DNA from: Kineosporiaceae bacterium SCSIO 59966
GTDB taxonomy: Bacteria > Actinomycetota > Actinomycetes > Actinomycetales > SCSIO-59966
Assembly (NCBI GenBank): GCA_020881835.1
Contig: CP052876.1
Span: forward strand, 1,178,001-1,242,000
DNA: 64,000 nt
Direction of reading: 5' to 3'
This document shows positions 30,049 through 39,163 of the stretch, piece by piece. How positions within the stretch are numbered: the first letter of the stretch is position 1; every line of letters starts with the position of its first letter. The position numbers and the translations under genes were made by a program. The notes below the pieces were generated by a model. The model saw nothing but the letters and a program-made list of their open reading frames with translations. It did not search any database and was not told where the DNA came from.

Positions 30049-30576
30049 GTGGAGCAGCGCACCGACCTGCGACCTCGGGACCCGGGAGTCGAGGACGACG
30101 TGCGCCCGGCGGACGCCGACCGCGAGACCCGCCGCCAGCAGTGGTTGCGCCGCTGGGAGGAGCGCCACCGGCACGACCGGTGGGGTTGGCGGCGCCGGTT
30201 GCGCACGGACCCTCGTGCCTACCGGATCTACCGGATCGTCGTCGGCGTCGTCGGGACCCTGCTCGTCCTGCTCGGGGCCTCCACCGGCTGGCTGCCAGGC
30301 CCCGGCGGTATCCCGCTGACCCTGCTCGGGCTTGCCGTGCTCGCCAGTGAGTTCTTCTGGGCGCACCGGCTGCTCGGGTGGGCACGTGAGCGAGCCCACG
30401 AGTTCGCCGGGTGGACCCGCACGCTGCCCCGGTGGGCCCGCGTCCTGGGCGCCGCGGCCACCTTCGTCGGGGTCGCCTCGGTGATCGTCCTGGGCCTGCT
30501 CGTCGGCTTCGGCGTCCCGGCCTGGGTCCCGGACGACGTCACCGCCTGGCTGGTCAGGCTGCCGGGTGTCGACTGA
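30049..30576 (+). CDS. PGPGW-motif membrane protein (TIGR02611-like)
   Basis: A 175-residue membrane protein. A charged N-terminus rich in Arg (about residues 20-60) leads to a helix (IVVGVVGTLLVLLGASTG) and the family motif GWLPGPGGIPLTLLGLAVLASE, here split as WLPGPGGIP plus LTLLGLAVLASEFFW; a last helix is at about 138-160. This family is found in actinobacteria with unknown function. The GTG lies 13 bp from the IS end, and no ribosome site is seen. Confidence 0.82.
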   Translation: MEQRTDLRPRDPGVEDDVRPADADRETRRQQWLRRWEERHRHDRWGWRRRLRTDPRAYRIYRIVVGVVGTLLVLLGASTGWLPGPGGIPLTLLGLAVLASEFFWAHRLLGWARERAHEFAGWTRTLPRWARVLGAAATFVGVASVIVLGLLVGFGVPAWVPDDVTAWLVRLPGVD

Positions 30577-30628
30577 CCCGGCTCGTCAGCGCGGCACTCA
30601 CCATCGGGTATGGTTCTGGCCGTCCCCA

Positions 30629-30700
30629 GGGCGATTGGCTCAGTGGTAGAGCGCCTCGTTCACACCGAGGAGGTCACTGGTTCGAACCCAGTATCGCCCA
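30629..30700 (+). tRNA. tRNA-Val (anticodon CAC)
   Basis: 72 nt, acceptor GGGCGAT/ATCGCCC with discriminator A; the anticodon arm CCTCG-TTCACAC-CGAGG gives CAC. The D-arm GGCTCAGTGGTAGAGC and T-arm GGTTCGAACC are standard. No encoded CCA. Confidence 0.95.
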
Positions 30701-30826
30701 CCTAGCGGAACGGCCCCAGCGTCTCGCCCCGGCGTTCTACTTGGCCTCGGCAGAGGCCACCCCCACGGCGCTCGGTGACCGTGCGCTCGTGGTTGACACC
30801 CCGGCCAGGAGTGGCACTCTCGGTCC

Positions 30827-31015
30827 ATGGAGTGGTTGTTCCTGGCAGCGGTGGCCCTGTTCCTGGGTGGCTGGTTCGTCGAGCGGCGCTGGCGACGGAG
30901 GCGAACCGAGAACCTGGGAGCGGGCTACGACGCGCACCGGGCGGCTCAACGTGACCACGCACCGCAGAGCAACCCCTCCGACCACCGCTACCAGGGTGGC
31001 ATCTCGCAGCTGTAG
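30827..31015 (+). CDS. Small membrane-anchored protein, 62 residues
   Basis: An ATG frame with one N-terminal hydrophobic helix (WLFLAAVALFLGGWFVE, residues 3-19), a basic patch (RRWRRRRTE) giving an N-out/C-in orientation by the positive-inside rule, and a polar tail. No family is recognised and the ribosome site is weak. It lies between the tRNA-Val gene and repeat site D, so a non-coding frame remains possible. Confidence 0.5.
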   Translation: MEWLFLAAVALFLGGWFVERRWRRRRTENLGAGYDAHRAAQRDHAPQSNPSDHRYQGGISQL

Positions 31016-31066
31016 CGAGACCTGCCTCGCGGCCTGTACGCACAGCTCGACCCTTTGCACACAGCT

Positions 31067-31234
31067 CACAGAATGCTGGGTCGAGCGCAGTTCTGCCGAC
31101 GTGTCGCGCCACCAACTCAGCAATCTGTGCGCCGGGCGGCGCGCTGGGGTGGCGGGATTGCATGATCACCAAGAGGGGACGGTCGACTGACCCCGGGGGA
31201 TGGCGCGGGGTGGCGGGATTGCATGATCACGAAG
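31067..31234. repeat. Composite intergenic repeat, site D
   Basis: The hairpin spans 31067-31129, imperfect (CACAGAATGCTG against CAGCAATCTGTG). The right arm has GGTGGCGGGATTGCATGATC at 31148 and again at 31209, the second followed by CGAAG. The usual terminal GATTTTCGACTGATCA is decayed (ACGGTCGACTGA at 31180-31191 is a likely remnant, between the two copies). It occupies half of the ~420-bp gap before thrS. Confidence 0.88.
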
Positions 31235-31335
31235 TGGGGTCGACTCGTGACCAGCGCGGGGGCGATGGGTGGTGGCCGTGGCCGGCCTGGACGGGGGGGC
31301 CACCGAGCGGCGCGGGGCCCTTGTCGTGCCGGCAC

Positions 31336-31341
31336 TAGCAT
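31336..31341 (+). promoter_or_regulatory. Candidate -10 element for thrS
   Basis: TAGCAT matches TANNNT, about 90 bp before the thrS start. It would give a leader of some 85 nt that contains the four 16-bp repeats. No T-box core or tRNA-binding stem was recognised in it. Confidence 0.4.
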
Positions 31342-31358
31342 CGTTGCGTCCACCACTG

Positions 31359-31422
31359 CCCGCCGTCCCCTCCACCCGCCGTCCCGTCCGCCCGCCGTCC
31401 CCACCACCCGCCGTCCCCCGAG
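31359..31422. repeat. Four 16-bp tandem repeats in the thrS leader
   Basis: CCCGCCGTCC plus six variable bases is repeated four times at 16-bp steps (31359, 31375, 31391, 31407), ending at the AGGAGA ribosome site of thrS. The run is C-rich on the coding strand and so unstructured by itself. It may be slippage or a repeated binding site. Confidence 0.75.
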
Positions 31423-31432
31423 GAGAACCACC

Positions 31433-33445
31433 GTGCCTGCCCAGCTGACCGTGACCGTCGACGGCGACGAACGCGCGGTGGATCCGGGCACCACGGCGGC
31501 GGACCTGTACACCGGGCGCCCCGAGGTGGTCGTCGTCCGGGTCGGTGGCGAGCTGCGCGACCTGGCCCACGAGCTGGCCGACGGCGACGTCGTCGAGGCC
31601 GTCACCGTCGACTCCCCGGACGGGCTGGCGGTGCTACGGCACTCCACCGCCCACGTCCTCGCCCAGGCGGTGCAGGAGGTGTTCCCGCAGGCGCGGCTCG
31701 GCATCGGCCCGCCGGTCCGCGACGGGTTCTACTACGACTTCGACGTCGCCGAGCCCTTCACCCCGGAGGACCTCAAGCGCCTCGAGAAGGTCATGCAGCG
31801 GATCGTCAAGGAGGGCCAGACGTTCCGCCGCCGGGTCGTCACCGACGAGCAGGCCCGCGCCGAGCTGAGCGAGGAGCCGTACAAGCTCGAGCTCATCGGG
31901 CTCAAGGGCTCCGGCGCCGCCGCGGAGGACGCTGCCGAGGGTGCCTCGGTCGAGGTCGGCGGCGGCGAGCTCACCATGTACGACAACGTGCGCCGTACCG
32001 GCGAGGTCGCCTGGAAGGACCTGTGCCGGGGTCCGCACCTGCCGTCCACCCGGTACATCGGCAACGGCTGGTCGCTCATGCGCACGGCGGCCGCCTACTG
32101 GCGCGGCAGCGAGAAGAACCCGCAGCTGCAGCGCGTGTACGGCACGGCCTGGCCGACGAAGGAGGAGCTCCTCGCCTACAAGGAGCGGCTCGCCGAGGCC
32201 GAGCGCCGCGACCACCGTCGGCTGGGGGCCGAGCTCGACCTGTTCTCCTTCCCCGACGAGATCGGCTCCGGCCTGCCGGTGTTCCACCCCAAGGGCGGCA
32301 TCGTCCGGATGGAGATGGAGGACTACTCCCGCCGCCGGCACGTCGAGGCGGGCTACGACTTCGTCAACACCCCGCACATCACCAAGGCGCACCTGTTCGA
32401 GACCTCCCGGCACCTGGAGTGGTACGCCGACGGCATGTACCCGCCGATGCGGGTGGACGAGGAGCGCGACGGCGACGGCAACGTCACCCGGCAGGGGCAG
32501 GACTACTACCTCAAGCCGATGAACTGCCCGATGCACAACCTGGTGTACCGCTCCCGCGGCCGCTCCTACCGCGAGCTGCCGCTGCGGCTGTTCGAGTTCG
32601 GCGCGGTGTACCGGTACGAGAAGTCCGGTGTCGTGCACGGGCTGACCCGGGCCCGCGGCTTCACCCAGGACGACGCGCACATCTACTGCACCCGCGAGCA
32701 GATGAAGGACGAGCTCGGCTCCCTGCTCACCTTCGTCCTCGACCTGCTCAAGGACTACGGGCTCGAGGACTTCTACCTCGAGCTGTCCACCCGCGACCCC
32801 GAGAAGTCGGTCGGGGACGACGCCACCTGGGCGGAGGCCACTCGGACCCTCGAGGAGGTGGCACTCGCCTCCGGGTTGGACCTCGTGCCCGACCCGGGGG
32901 GCGCCGCGTTCTACGGCCCGAAGATCTCGGTGCAGGCCAAGGACGCCATCGGCCGGACCTGGCAGCTGTCCACCATCCAGCTCGACTTCTTCGAACCCGA
33001 GCTGTTCGAGCTGGAGTACACCGCGTCCGACGGCTCACGGCAGCGGCCGGTGATGATCCACCGGGCGCTGTTCGGGTCGATCGAGCGGTTCTTCGGCGTC
33101 CTGCTGGAGCACTACGCCGGCGCCTTCCCCCCGTGGCTCGCCCCGGTGCAGGTCGTCGGGATCCCGGTGGCGGCCGACTTCGTGCCCTACCTCCAGGACG
33201 TCGCCGCCCGGCTGCGGGCCCACGGCGTCCGGGTCGTGGTCGACGACTCCGACGACCGGATGCAGAAGAAGATCCGCACCCACACGAAGGACAAGGTGCC
33301 GTTCCTGCTCATCGCCGGCGCGGAGGACGCCGAGAAGGAGGCGGTGAGCTTCCGGTTCCGGGACGGCAGCCAGGACAACGGGGTGCCGGTCGAGCAGGCC
33401 GTCGAGCGGATCGTCGAGGCGATCCGGACGCGCGCCCAGGTGTGA
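31433..33445 (+). CDS. thrS: Threonyl-tRNA synthetase
   Basis: A 670-residue class II synthetase. It has an N-terminal TGS domain (residues 1-60), an editing domain with [11 protein letters not shown] (HxxxH) and [13 protein letters not shown], a catalytic core ([15 protein letters not shown] with motif 2 [13 protein letters not shown]) and a C-terminal anticodon-binding domain ([16 protein letters not shown]). The GTG start is preceded by CGAGGAGAACC. The HIT gene follows 4 nt after the stop. Confidence 0.97.
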   Translation: MPAQLTVTVDGDERAVDPGTTAADLYTGRPEVVVVRVGGELRDLAHELADGDVVEAVTVDSPDGLAVLRHSTAHVLAQAVQEVFPQARLGIGPPVRDGFYYDFDVAEPFTPEDLKRLEKVMQRIVKEGQTFRRRVVTDEQARAELSEEPYKLELIGLKGSGAAAEDAAEGASVEVGGGELTMYDNVRRTGEVAWKDLCRGPHLPSTRYIGNGWSLMRTAAAYWRGSEKNPQLQRVYGTAWPTKEELLAYKERLAEAERRDHRRLGAELDLFSFPDEIGSGLPVFHPKGGIVRMEMEDYSRRRHVEAGYDFVNTPHITKAHLFETSRHLEWYADGMYPPMRVDEERDGDGNVTRQGQDYYLKPMNCPMHNLVYRSRGRSYRELPLRLFEFGAVYRYEKSGVVHGLTRARGFTQDDAHIYCTREQMKDELGSLLTFVLDLLKDYGLEDFYLELSTRDPEKSVGDDATWAEATRTLEEVALASGLDLVPDPGGAAFYGPKISVQAKDAIGRTWQLSTIQLDFFEPELFELEYTASDGSRQRPVMIHRALFGSIERFFGVLLEHYAGAFPPWLAPVQVVGIPVAADFVPYLQDVAARLRAHGVRVVVDDSDDRMQKKIRTHTKDKVPFLLIAGAEDAEKEAVSFRFRDGSQDNGVPVEQAVERIVEAIRTRAQV

Positions 33446-33449
33446 GCCG

Positions 33450-34019
33450 ATGACGGCCGGCGACGAGGACGGGGCTCCGGTGGTCGAGCCCGCGAGCGAC
33501 CACGCGGGGGAGCCGGACGGCTTCCAGCGGCTGTGGACGCCGCACCGGATGGTCTACATCCAGGGCGAGGGCAAGCCGAGCGGCCAGGGCGCCGGTGACG
33601 GCTGCCCGTTCTGCCGGATCCCCGGCCAGGACGACGAGCAGGGGCTGGTCGTGGCCCGCGGGACGGCGTGCTTTGTCGTCCTGAACCTCTACCCGTACAA
33701 CCCGGGGCACCTCATGGTCGTGCCCTACCGGCACGTCGCCGACTACCGGGACCTCACCGAGGAGGAGACCGTCGAGGTCGCCCGGCTGAGCCAGACCGCG
33801 ATGCAGGTGCTCACCGAGGTGTCCGCCCCGCACGGGTTCAACCTCGGCCTCAACCAGGGCGCGGTCGCCGGCGCCGGCATCGCCGCCCACCTGCACCAGC
33901 ACGTCGTCCCCCGGTGGGGCGGCGACGCGAACTTCCTGCCCGTCGTGGCCCGCACCAAGGCGCTCCCGGAGATCCTCGGCGACACCCGGGCCCGCCTCGC
34001 CGCCGCCTGGCCCACCTGA
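33450..34019 (+). CDS. HIT-domain protein (Ap4A phosphorylase-like)
   Basis: A 189-residue HIT protein with the histidine triad His147-Leu-His149-Gln-His151 (HLHQHVVP). The N-terminal zinc-type pair CPFCRI and the block VLNLYPYNPGHLMVVPYRHV are as in mycobacterial AP4A phosphorylase homologues, which sit at the same place between thrS and pgsA. It is expected to split dinucleoside polyphosphates. Start ATG at 33450. Confidence 0.9.
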   Translation: MTAGDEDGAPVVEPASDHAGEPDGFQRLWTPHRMVYIQGEGKPSGQGAGDGCPFCRIPGQDDEQGLVVARGTACFVVLNLYPYNPGHLMVVPYRHVADYRDLTEEETVEVARLSQTAMQVLTEVSAPHGFNLGLNQGAVAGAGIAAHLHQHVVPRWGGDANFLPVVARTKALPEILGDTRARLAAAWPT

Positions 34020-34024
34020 CCCCT

Positions 34025-34088
34025 CGATCTCTGGAGGCTTGTCGGGGTCTCCGGGCCCGGCGAGACCCCGGAAAGCCTCCAGAGATCG
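34025..34088. terminator. Nested bidirectional hairpin between HIT gene and EF-G paralogue
   Basis: An outer 16-bp perfect stem CGATCTCTGGAGGCTT (34025-34040) / AAGCCTCCAGAGATCG (34073-34088) encloses an inner perfect stem GGGGTCTC (34044-34051) / GAGACCCC (34062-34069). It lies six bases after the HIT gene stop, between convergent genes, so it could stop transcription from both sides. No U-tract is present. Confidence 0.75.
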
Positions 34089-34124
34089 GGTGCGTGGGGG
34101 GCGCGTGGGCGGGGCGGGGCGGGG

Positions 34125-36287
34125 TCAGGCGGTGGCGGGTTGGGCGTCGAGGTCGGTGAGGCGGGCGACGACGTGCTGCGGGGCTGGGGCGTGCCGGCGG
34201 TACTCGCGGGTGAAGCTGCCGGTGCCGTGGGAGATGGAGCGCAGGTCGATCGCGTAGCGGGTCAGCTCCAGGGCCGGCACCTCGGCGGTCACCCGGCTGC
34301 GCCCGTTGCCGATCGCGTCGGTGCCGGTCACCCGGCCACGCCGGGTCGCCAGGTCGGACAGCACCGCCCCGACGTACTCGTCGTCGACGACGACGTCGAC
34401 CTCGTCGACCGGCTCCAGCATGGTGATCCCCGCCTTGGCCGCGGCGTCCTTGAGCGCCAGCGCGCCGGCGGTCTGGAACGCGGCGTCGGAGGAGTCGACG
34501 CTGTGCGCCTTGCCGCCGACCAGGGTCACCCGCAGGTCGACGACCGGGTAGCCGGCTGCCAGGCCCTTGTCCATCTGGGCCCGCACGCCCTTCTCCACGC
34601 TCGGGATGTAGTTGCGCGGTACCACGCCGCCGACGACCTTGTCGACGAACTCGAACCCGCTGCCCTCCGGCAGTGGCTCGACCTCGATGTCCACGACGGC
34701 GAACTGCCCGTGCCCGCCGGACTGCTTGACGTGCCGGCCGTGCCCCTCCGCGGGTCCGGCGAACGTCTCGCGCATCGCCACCCGGACGGGCTGGGTGCTG
34801 ACCTCGACCCCGCTGCGGCGCAGCCGGTCGAGCAGGACGTCGAGGTGCCCCTCGCCCATCGTCCACAGCAGCATCTGGTGGGTCTCGGGGTTCATCTCCA
34901 CCCGTACCGTCGGGTCCTCGGCCTGCAACCGGGCCAGCCCCTGGCTGAGCCGGTCCTCGTCGGAGCTGGTCAGCGCGGTGACGGCGACCGGCAGCAGCGG
35001 CTCAGGCATCACCCACGGCTCCATCAGCGCCGGCGCCTCGGGTGAGGACAGCGTGTCGCCCGTCTCCGCGCGGCTGAGCCGGGCCACGGCGACGATGTCG
35101 CCGGCGACCGCTTTCTCGATCGGGAGCAGCTTCCCCCCGAGCGGGCGGGAGACCGCCCCCGCGCGCTCGTCGACGTCGTGGTCGGGGTGCCAGTCCCCGT
35201 CGGCGTCCCGGTGGCTGAACCGGCCGAAGTGACCGGAGACGTGGACCGGGACGTCGGGCAGCAGGGTGCCGGAGAACACCCGGACGAGCGAGACCCGCCC
35301 GACGTAGGGGTCGGTGGTGGTCCGCACCACCTCGGCCACGAGCGGCGCGTCGGGATCGCAGGTGAGCGCCTCGCGCGGCTCGCCGTCCGGGGTGGTGACC
35401 GGGGGCAGCGGGTGCTCCAGGGGTGAGGGGAACCCGCGCAGGATGAGCTCGAGCACCTGCTGGACGCCGAGGCCGGTGGTCGGCACCGCTGGCAGCACGG
35501 GGTGGAACGAGCCTCGGGCGACCGCCTTCTCCAGGTCGGTGACCAGGGTGTCGTAGGAGACCTGCTCGCCGCCCAGCCACCGCTCGAGCAGCGTGTCGTC
35601 CTCGGACTCCTGGATGATCCCCTCGATGAGGCCCGCCCGCGCGTCCTCGATCGCCTCCAGGTGCTCAGGGTCGGCGTCGCGGACCACGACGGCCCCACCG
35701 GAGGAGTCGTGCACCTTCTGGGACAGCAGGGAGATCAGGCCGGCCGGGGCGTCGTCGTCGCCGAGCAGGGGCAGGTACAACGGCTGGACGCCGTCACCGA
35801 ACACTCGTTGCGCGAGGGCGACCATCGACTCGAAGTCGCCGCGGGGCTGGTCGAGATGGGTGACGACGACCGCCCGCGGCATGCCGACCGTCGCGCACTC
35901 CTCCCACAGCATCTGGGTCGGTCCGTCGACGCCGTCCACCGCCGAGACGACGAAGAGCGCGGCGTCCGCGGCCCTCAGGCCCGCCCGTAGCTCTCCGACG
36001 AAGTCGGGCCGTCCGGGGGTGTCGATCGCGTTGATCCGCACCCCCGCGTGCACGAAGGACGCCACCGACATCACGACGGAGTGCCCGAGGCGGCGTTCCA
36101 CCTCCTCGTGGTCGGTCACGGTCGTGCCCTCGGTCACCGAGCCGGCCCGGGAGATGGTCCCGGACGCGGCCAGGAGCGCCTCGACGAGGGAGGTCTTGCC
36201 GCTGCCCGCGTGCCCGACGAGGACCACGTTGCGGGTCGTCGCCGGGCTGGACACGCCCCCGTCGAGGTCCGTGCGCGCTGCTGCCAT
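34125..36287 (-). CDS. Elongation factor G-like GTPase (EF-G2)
   Basis: A 720-residue translational GTPase. G1 is GHAGSGKTSLVE (Lys31), G3 is DTPGRPDF, and the G4 site reads THLDQPRGDF instead of NKxD, a known divergence in EF-G2-type proteins. EF-G domains II-V follow (GGHGQFAVVDIEVEPLPEG, then MLEPVDEVDVVV). Mycobacterial FusA2 is the analogue; such paralogues are not the main translocase and their role is unsettled. The ATG at 36287 has a GGAGGTGG site upstream. Confidence 0.88.
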   Translation of the reverse strand: MAAARTDLDGGVSSPATTRNVVLVGHAGSGKTSLVEALLAASGTISRAGSVTEGTTVTDHEEVERRLGHSVVMSVASFVHAGVRINAIDTPGRPDFVGELRAGLRAADAALFVVSAVDGVDGPTQMLWEECATVGMPRAVVVTHLDQPRGDFESMVALAQRVFGDGVQPLYLPLLGDDDAPAGLISLLSQKVHDSSGGAVVVRDADPEHLEAIEDARAGLIEGIIQESEDDTLLERWLGGEQVSYDTLVTDLEKAVARGSFHPVLPAVPTTGLGVQQVLELILRGFPSPLEHPLPPVTTPDGEPREALTCDPDAPLVAEVVRTTTDPYVGRVSLVRVFSGTLLPDVPVHVSGHFGRFSHRDADGDWHPDHDVDERAGAVSRPLGGKLLPIEKAVAGDIVAVARLSRAETGDTLSSPEAPALMEPWVMPEPLLPVAVTALTSSDEDRLSQGLARLQAEDPTVRVEMNPETHQMLLWTMGEGHLDVLLDRLRRSGVEVSTQPVRVAMRETFAGPAEGHGRHVKQSGGHGQFAVVDIEVEPLPEGSGFEFVDKVVGGVVPRNYIPSVEKGVRAQMDKGLAAGYPVVDLRVTLVGGKAHSVDSSDAAFQTAGALALKDAAAKAGITMLEPVDEVDVVVDDEYVGAVLSDLATRRGRVTGTDAIGNGRSRVTAEVPALELTRYAIDLRSISHGTGSFTREYRRHAPAPQHVVARLTDLDAQPATA

Positions 36288-36378
36288 ACCGCCACCTCCA
36301 GCGTTCGGCGGCCCGGGACCGCCGGGCCGGTGTCGTCCATCCGAGCGCGGGACGTGCCGGAGCGCAAGGGGCCGCCGG

Positions 36379-36384
36379 TAGGCT
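36379..36384 (+). promoter_or_regulatory. Candidate -10 element for pgsA
   Basis: TAGGCT ends 9 nt before the pgsA ATG, leaving no room for a ribosome site, which suggests a leaderless transcript for the PIM operon. Confidence 0.45.
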
Positions 36385-36393
36385 TCGCGCCCG

Positions 36394-37011
36394 ATGCTCA
36401 ACCGCTACGCGCGCGCCTTCGTCACCCGGCTGGTCACCCCAGTCGCGGCTGGACTGCTGCGGGCGGGGATCAGCCCCGACGCCGTCACCGTCGTCGGCAC
36501 CCTCGGGGTCACCGTGGGCGCGCTCATCCTCTACCCGCGCGGTGAGCTGTTCACCGGGACCTTGGTCATCACCGCCTTCGTGCTCGGCGACTTCCTCGAC
36601 GGGACGATGGCGCGCCTGCAGAACCGGTCCTCGGCGTGGGGCGCGTTCCTCGACTCGACCCTCGACCGGGTCGCCGACGCGGCCGTGTTCGGCGGTCTCG
36701 TGCTGTGGTTCAGCGGGGCCGGGGACTCTGCCGTCACGGCGAACCTCGCGCTGCTGTGTCTCGTGCTCGGCTCCCTCGTGCCGTACGCCCGGGCCCGGGC
36801 CGAGGGCCTCGGGATGACCGCCAGCGGCGGCCTCGCCGAGCGGGCCGACCGGCTCGTCGCCGTGCTCGTCGCCACCGGCCTGGTCGGTCTCGGCCTGCCG
36901 ACCGGGCTGCTCACCGTCGTCCTGGCCCTGCTCGCCGTCGCCAGCGCGTGGACGGTCGTGCAGCGGGTGCTCGCCGTGCGCCGCCAGGCCCTGGGCGCGA
37001 GCCGGCCGTGA
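36394..37011 (+). CDS. pgsA: Phosphatidylinositol phosphate synthase
   Basis: A 205-residue CDP-alcohol phosphatidyltransferase with about six membrane helices. The full motif D-x2-D-G-x2-A-R-x8-G-x3-D-x3-D is present with Asp66, Asp69, Gly70, Arg74, Gly83, Asp87 and Asp91. Next to patA and pimA it should make phosphatidylinositol phosphate from CDP-diacylglycerol and inositol phosphate, the base of PI mannosides. It overlaps patA by GTGA. Confidence 0.94.
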   Translation: MLNRYARAFVTRLVTPVAAGLLRAGISPDAVTVVGTLGVTVGALILYPRGELFTGTLVITAFVLGDFLDGTMARLQNRSSAWGAFLDSTLDRVADAAVFGGLVLWFSGAGDSAVTANLALLCLVLGSLVPYARARAEGLGMTASGGLAERADRLVAVLVATGLVGLGLPTGLLTVVLALLAVASAWTVVQRVLAVRRQALGASRP

Positions 37012-38000
37012 GCGGACCGGTCGCGGTCCTGCGCCGGCGCGTCGCCGTACTCGTCTACCGCGGCGGGTGGGCCGTCGTCCGGGTGCTGCCGGAGGGCCTG
37101 GCGCTGCGGCTGTTCGACGTCGTCGCCGACGTCGCCTGGTGGCGGCGTGGGGCCGGGGTGCGCCGGCTGGAGGCGAACCTGCGCCGGGTCCGGCCCGACC
37201 TGGACGACGCGGGCCTGCGGGCGCTGAGCCGCGCCGGGATGCGCTCCTACCTGCGGTACTGGTGCGAGGCGTTCCGGCTGCCGACGTGGTCGCGCGAGCG
37301 GCTGCTCGCCACGGTCCGGACCGAGGACGACGGCCCGGTGCGTGCGGCGCTGGCCCGTGGCGGGGTCGTCATCGGCCTGGGGCACCAGGGCAACTGGGAC
37401 CACGCCGGCGCCTGGTCCACCCTCGCGCTCGCCCCCGTCACCACCGTCGCCGAGCGGCTCGAGCCGGAGGAGGTCTTCACCGCGTTCCTGCGGTTCCGCG
37501 AGTCGCTGGGGATGACGATCCTGCCGCTCACCGGCGGCCCGCCGGTGTTCCCCGAGCTGCTGCGCCGGGTACGGCACGGGGCGTTCGTCCCGCTGCTCAT
37601 GGACCGGGACCTGACGAGCAGCGGGGTCGAGGTCGACATGTTCGGCGAGCCGGCCCGGGTGGCGCCCGGACCGGCCGCGCTCGCGCTCGCTGCCGGCGTC
37701 CCACTGTTCCCGGCGACCCTGCACTACGAGCCGGCCCCGCCGGGCAGCCCGGCCGCGGCGGCCGGCGCGCGGTGGCGGCAGGTCGTCCGGTTCCACCCCC
37801 AGGTGGCGGTGCCCGCCGACGGCGACCGGGCGCAGCGCGTCCGGGCGATGACCCAGGACTGCGTCGACGCCCTGGCCGCGGGCGTGCGGGCCCACCCCGA
37901 GGACTGGCACATGATGCAGCGGGTGTTCACCGCCGACCTCGACCCGGCCCGGCTCGCCGCCGGCCGCCCCGGCCCGCACGCCGCGGGGGGAGCCCCGTGA
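37008..38000 (+). CDS. patA: Phosphatidylinositol mannoside acyltransferase
   Basis: A 330-residue LpxL/HtrB-family acyltransferase. The catalytic H-x4-D is His126-Gln-Gly-Asn-Trp-Asp131 in GLGHQGNWDHAG, the same His number as in mycobacterial PatA. It acylates the 6-position of the mannose on PIM1/PIM2 at the cytosolic membrane face. The GTG start lies in the pgsA stop and its own stop overlaps the pimA start. Confidence 0.92.
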   Translation: MSGPVAVLRRRVAVLVYRGGWAVVRVLPEGLALRLFDVVADVAWWRRGAGVRRLEANLRRVRPDLDDAGLRALSRAGMRSYLRYWCEAFRLPTWSRERLLATVRTEDDGPVRAALARGGVVIGLGHQGNWDHAGAWSTLALAPVTTVAERLEPEEVFTAFLRFRESLGMTILPLTGGPPVFPELLRRVRHGAFVPLLMDRDLTSSGVEVDMFGEPARVAPGPAALALAAGVPLFPATLHYEPAPPGSPAAAAGARWRQVVRFHPQVAVPADGDRAQRVRAMTQDCVDALAAGVRAHPEDWHMMQRVFTADLDPARLAAGRPGPHAAGGAP

Positions 38001-39163
38001 GGGTCGGCATCGTCTGCCCCTACTCCCTGGACCAGCCGGGCGGGGTGCAGTTCCACGTCCGGGACCTCGCCGAGGCGCTCATCGCCCGGGGCCACGAGGT
38101 GTCCGTCCTCGCCCCCGCGGACGACGACACCCCCGTCCCGGCGTACGTCACCAGCGCCGGCGGCGCCGTCCCGGTGCCCTACAACGGCTCCGTGGCCCGG
38201 GTCGCGTTCGGTCCGGTCACCGCCGCCAGGGTGCGCCGCTGGCTCGGCGAGGGCCGCTTCGACGTCCTGCACCTGCACGAGCCGATCGGCCCGAGCCTGT
38301 CCCTGCTCGCTCTGTGGGCGGCGACCGGACCGATCGTCGCCACCTGGCACATGGCCATCGTCCGGTCCCGCGCCTACCAGGCCGCCTACCCGCTCGTGCG
38401 GCCCAGCCTGGAGAAGGTGTCCGCCCGCATCGCGGTCAGCGAGGACGCCCGGCGCACGCTCGTCCAGCACGTCGGCGGGGACGCCGTCGTCATCCCCAAC
38501 GGCGTGTTCGTCGACCGGTTCGCCACCGCCGTGCCTCGCCCGGAGTGGCAGGGCACGCCGCAGGCGCCGACGCTGGCCTTCCTCGGCCGGCTCGACGAGC
38601 CGCGCAAGGGGTTCGAGGTGCTGGCGGCCGCGCTGCCGCGCCTGCGCGAGCGGGTGCCCGGGGTCCGGGTGCTCGTCGCCGGGCGCGGCGACGTCGACGC
38701 GGCACGGCGCCGCTGCGGGCCGCACGCGGACGCCGTGACCTTCCTCGGCGCGGTCAGCGAGCCCGACAAGGCGGCTCTGCTGCGGTCGGTCGACGCCTAC
38801 GTCGCCCCGCACACCGGCGGGGAGAGCTTCGGGATCGTCCTGGTCGAGGCAATGAGCGCCGGCACCTGCGTCGTGGCCAGCGACCTCGGCGCCTTTCGCC
38901 GGGTCCTTGACGACGGCCGGTTCGGTGTGCACTTCCCGGTCGGGGACGCCGCCGCGCTCGCCGACGCGGTCACCGACGTCCTGGGCGACCCCGGCCGCCG
39001 ACAGGCGCTCGAGGCCGCCGCCCAGGTCGCCGTCCGGCGGTACGACTGGTCGCGGGTCACCTCCGAGGTGCTCACCGTCTACGAGATGGCGATGGCCGGT
39101 GACGTGGGGGTGCGTGAGGACCCGGGGATCCGGGCACTGCTGGCCCGCTGGCGGTCGACGTGA
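37997..39163 (+). CDS. pimA: Phosphatidylinositol alpha-mannosyltransferase PimA
   Basis: A 388-residue GT4 glycosyltransferase. The N-terminal block VGIVCPYSLDQPGGVQFHV with the Gly-Gly loop is diagnostic for PimA. The nucleotide-sugar site includes FLGRLDEPRKGFEVL and the ExFGx4E pattern with Glu276 and Glu284 (GGESFGIVLVEAM). It transfers the first mannose from GDP-mannose to PI. Coupled on both sides by GTGA overlaps. Confidence 0.94.
   Translation: MRVGIVCPYSLDQPGGVQFHVRDLAEALIARGHEVSVLAPADDDTPVPAYVTSAGGAVPVPYNGSVARVAFGPVTAARVRRWLGEGRFDVLHLHEPIGPSLSLLALWAATGPIVATWHMAIVRSRAYQAAYPLVRPSLEKVSARIAVSEDARRTLVQHVGGDAVVIPNGVFVDRFATAVPRPEWQGTPQAPTLAFLGRLDEPRKGFEVLAAALPRLRERVPGVRVLVAGRGDVDAARRRCGPHADAVTFLGAVSEPDKAALLRSVDAYVAPHTGGESFGIVLVEAMSAGTCVVASDLGAFRRVLDDGRFGVHFPVGDAAALADAVTDVLGDPGRRQALEAAAQVAVRRYDWSRVTSEVLTVYEMAMAGDVGVREDPGIRALLARWRST

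Noticed and set aside
31241-31432. T-box riboswitch before thrS
   Set aside because: No T-box core sequence or specifier stem could be found; the region is repeat remnants and 16-bp C-rich units.
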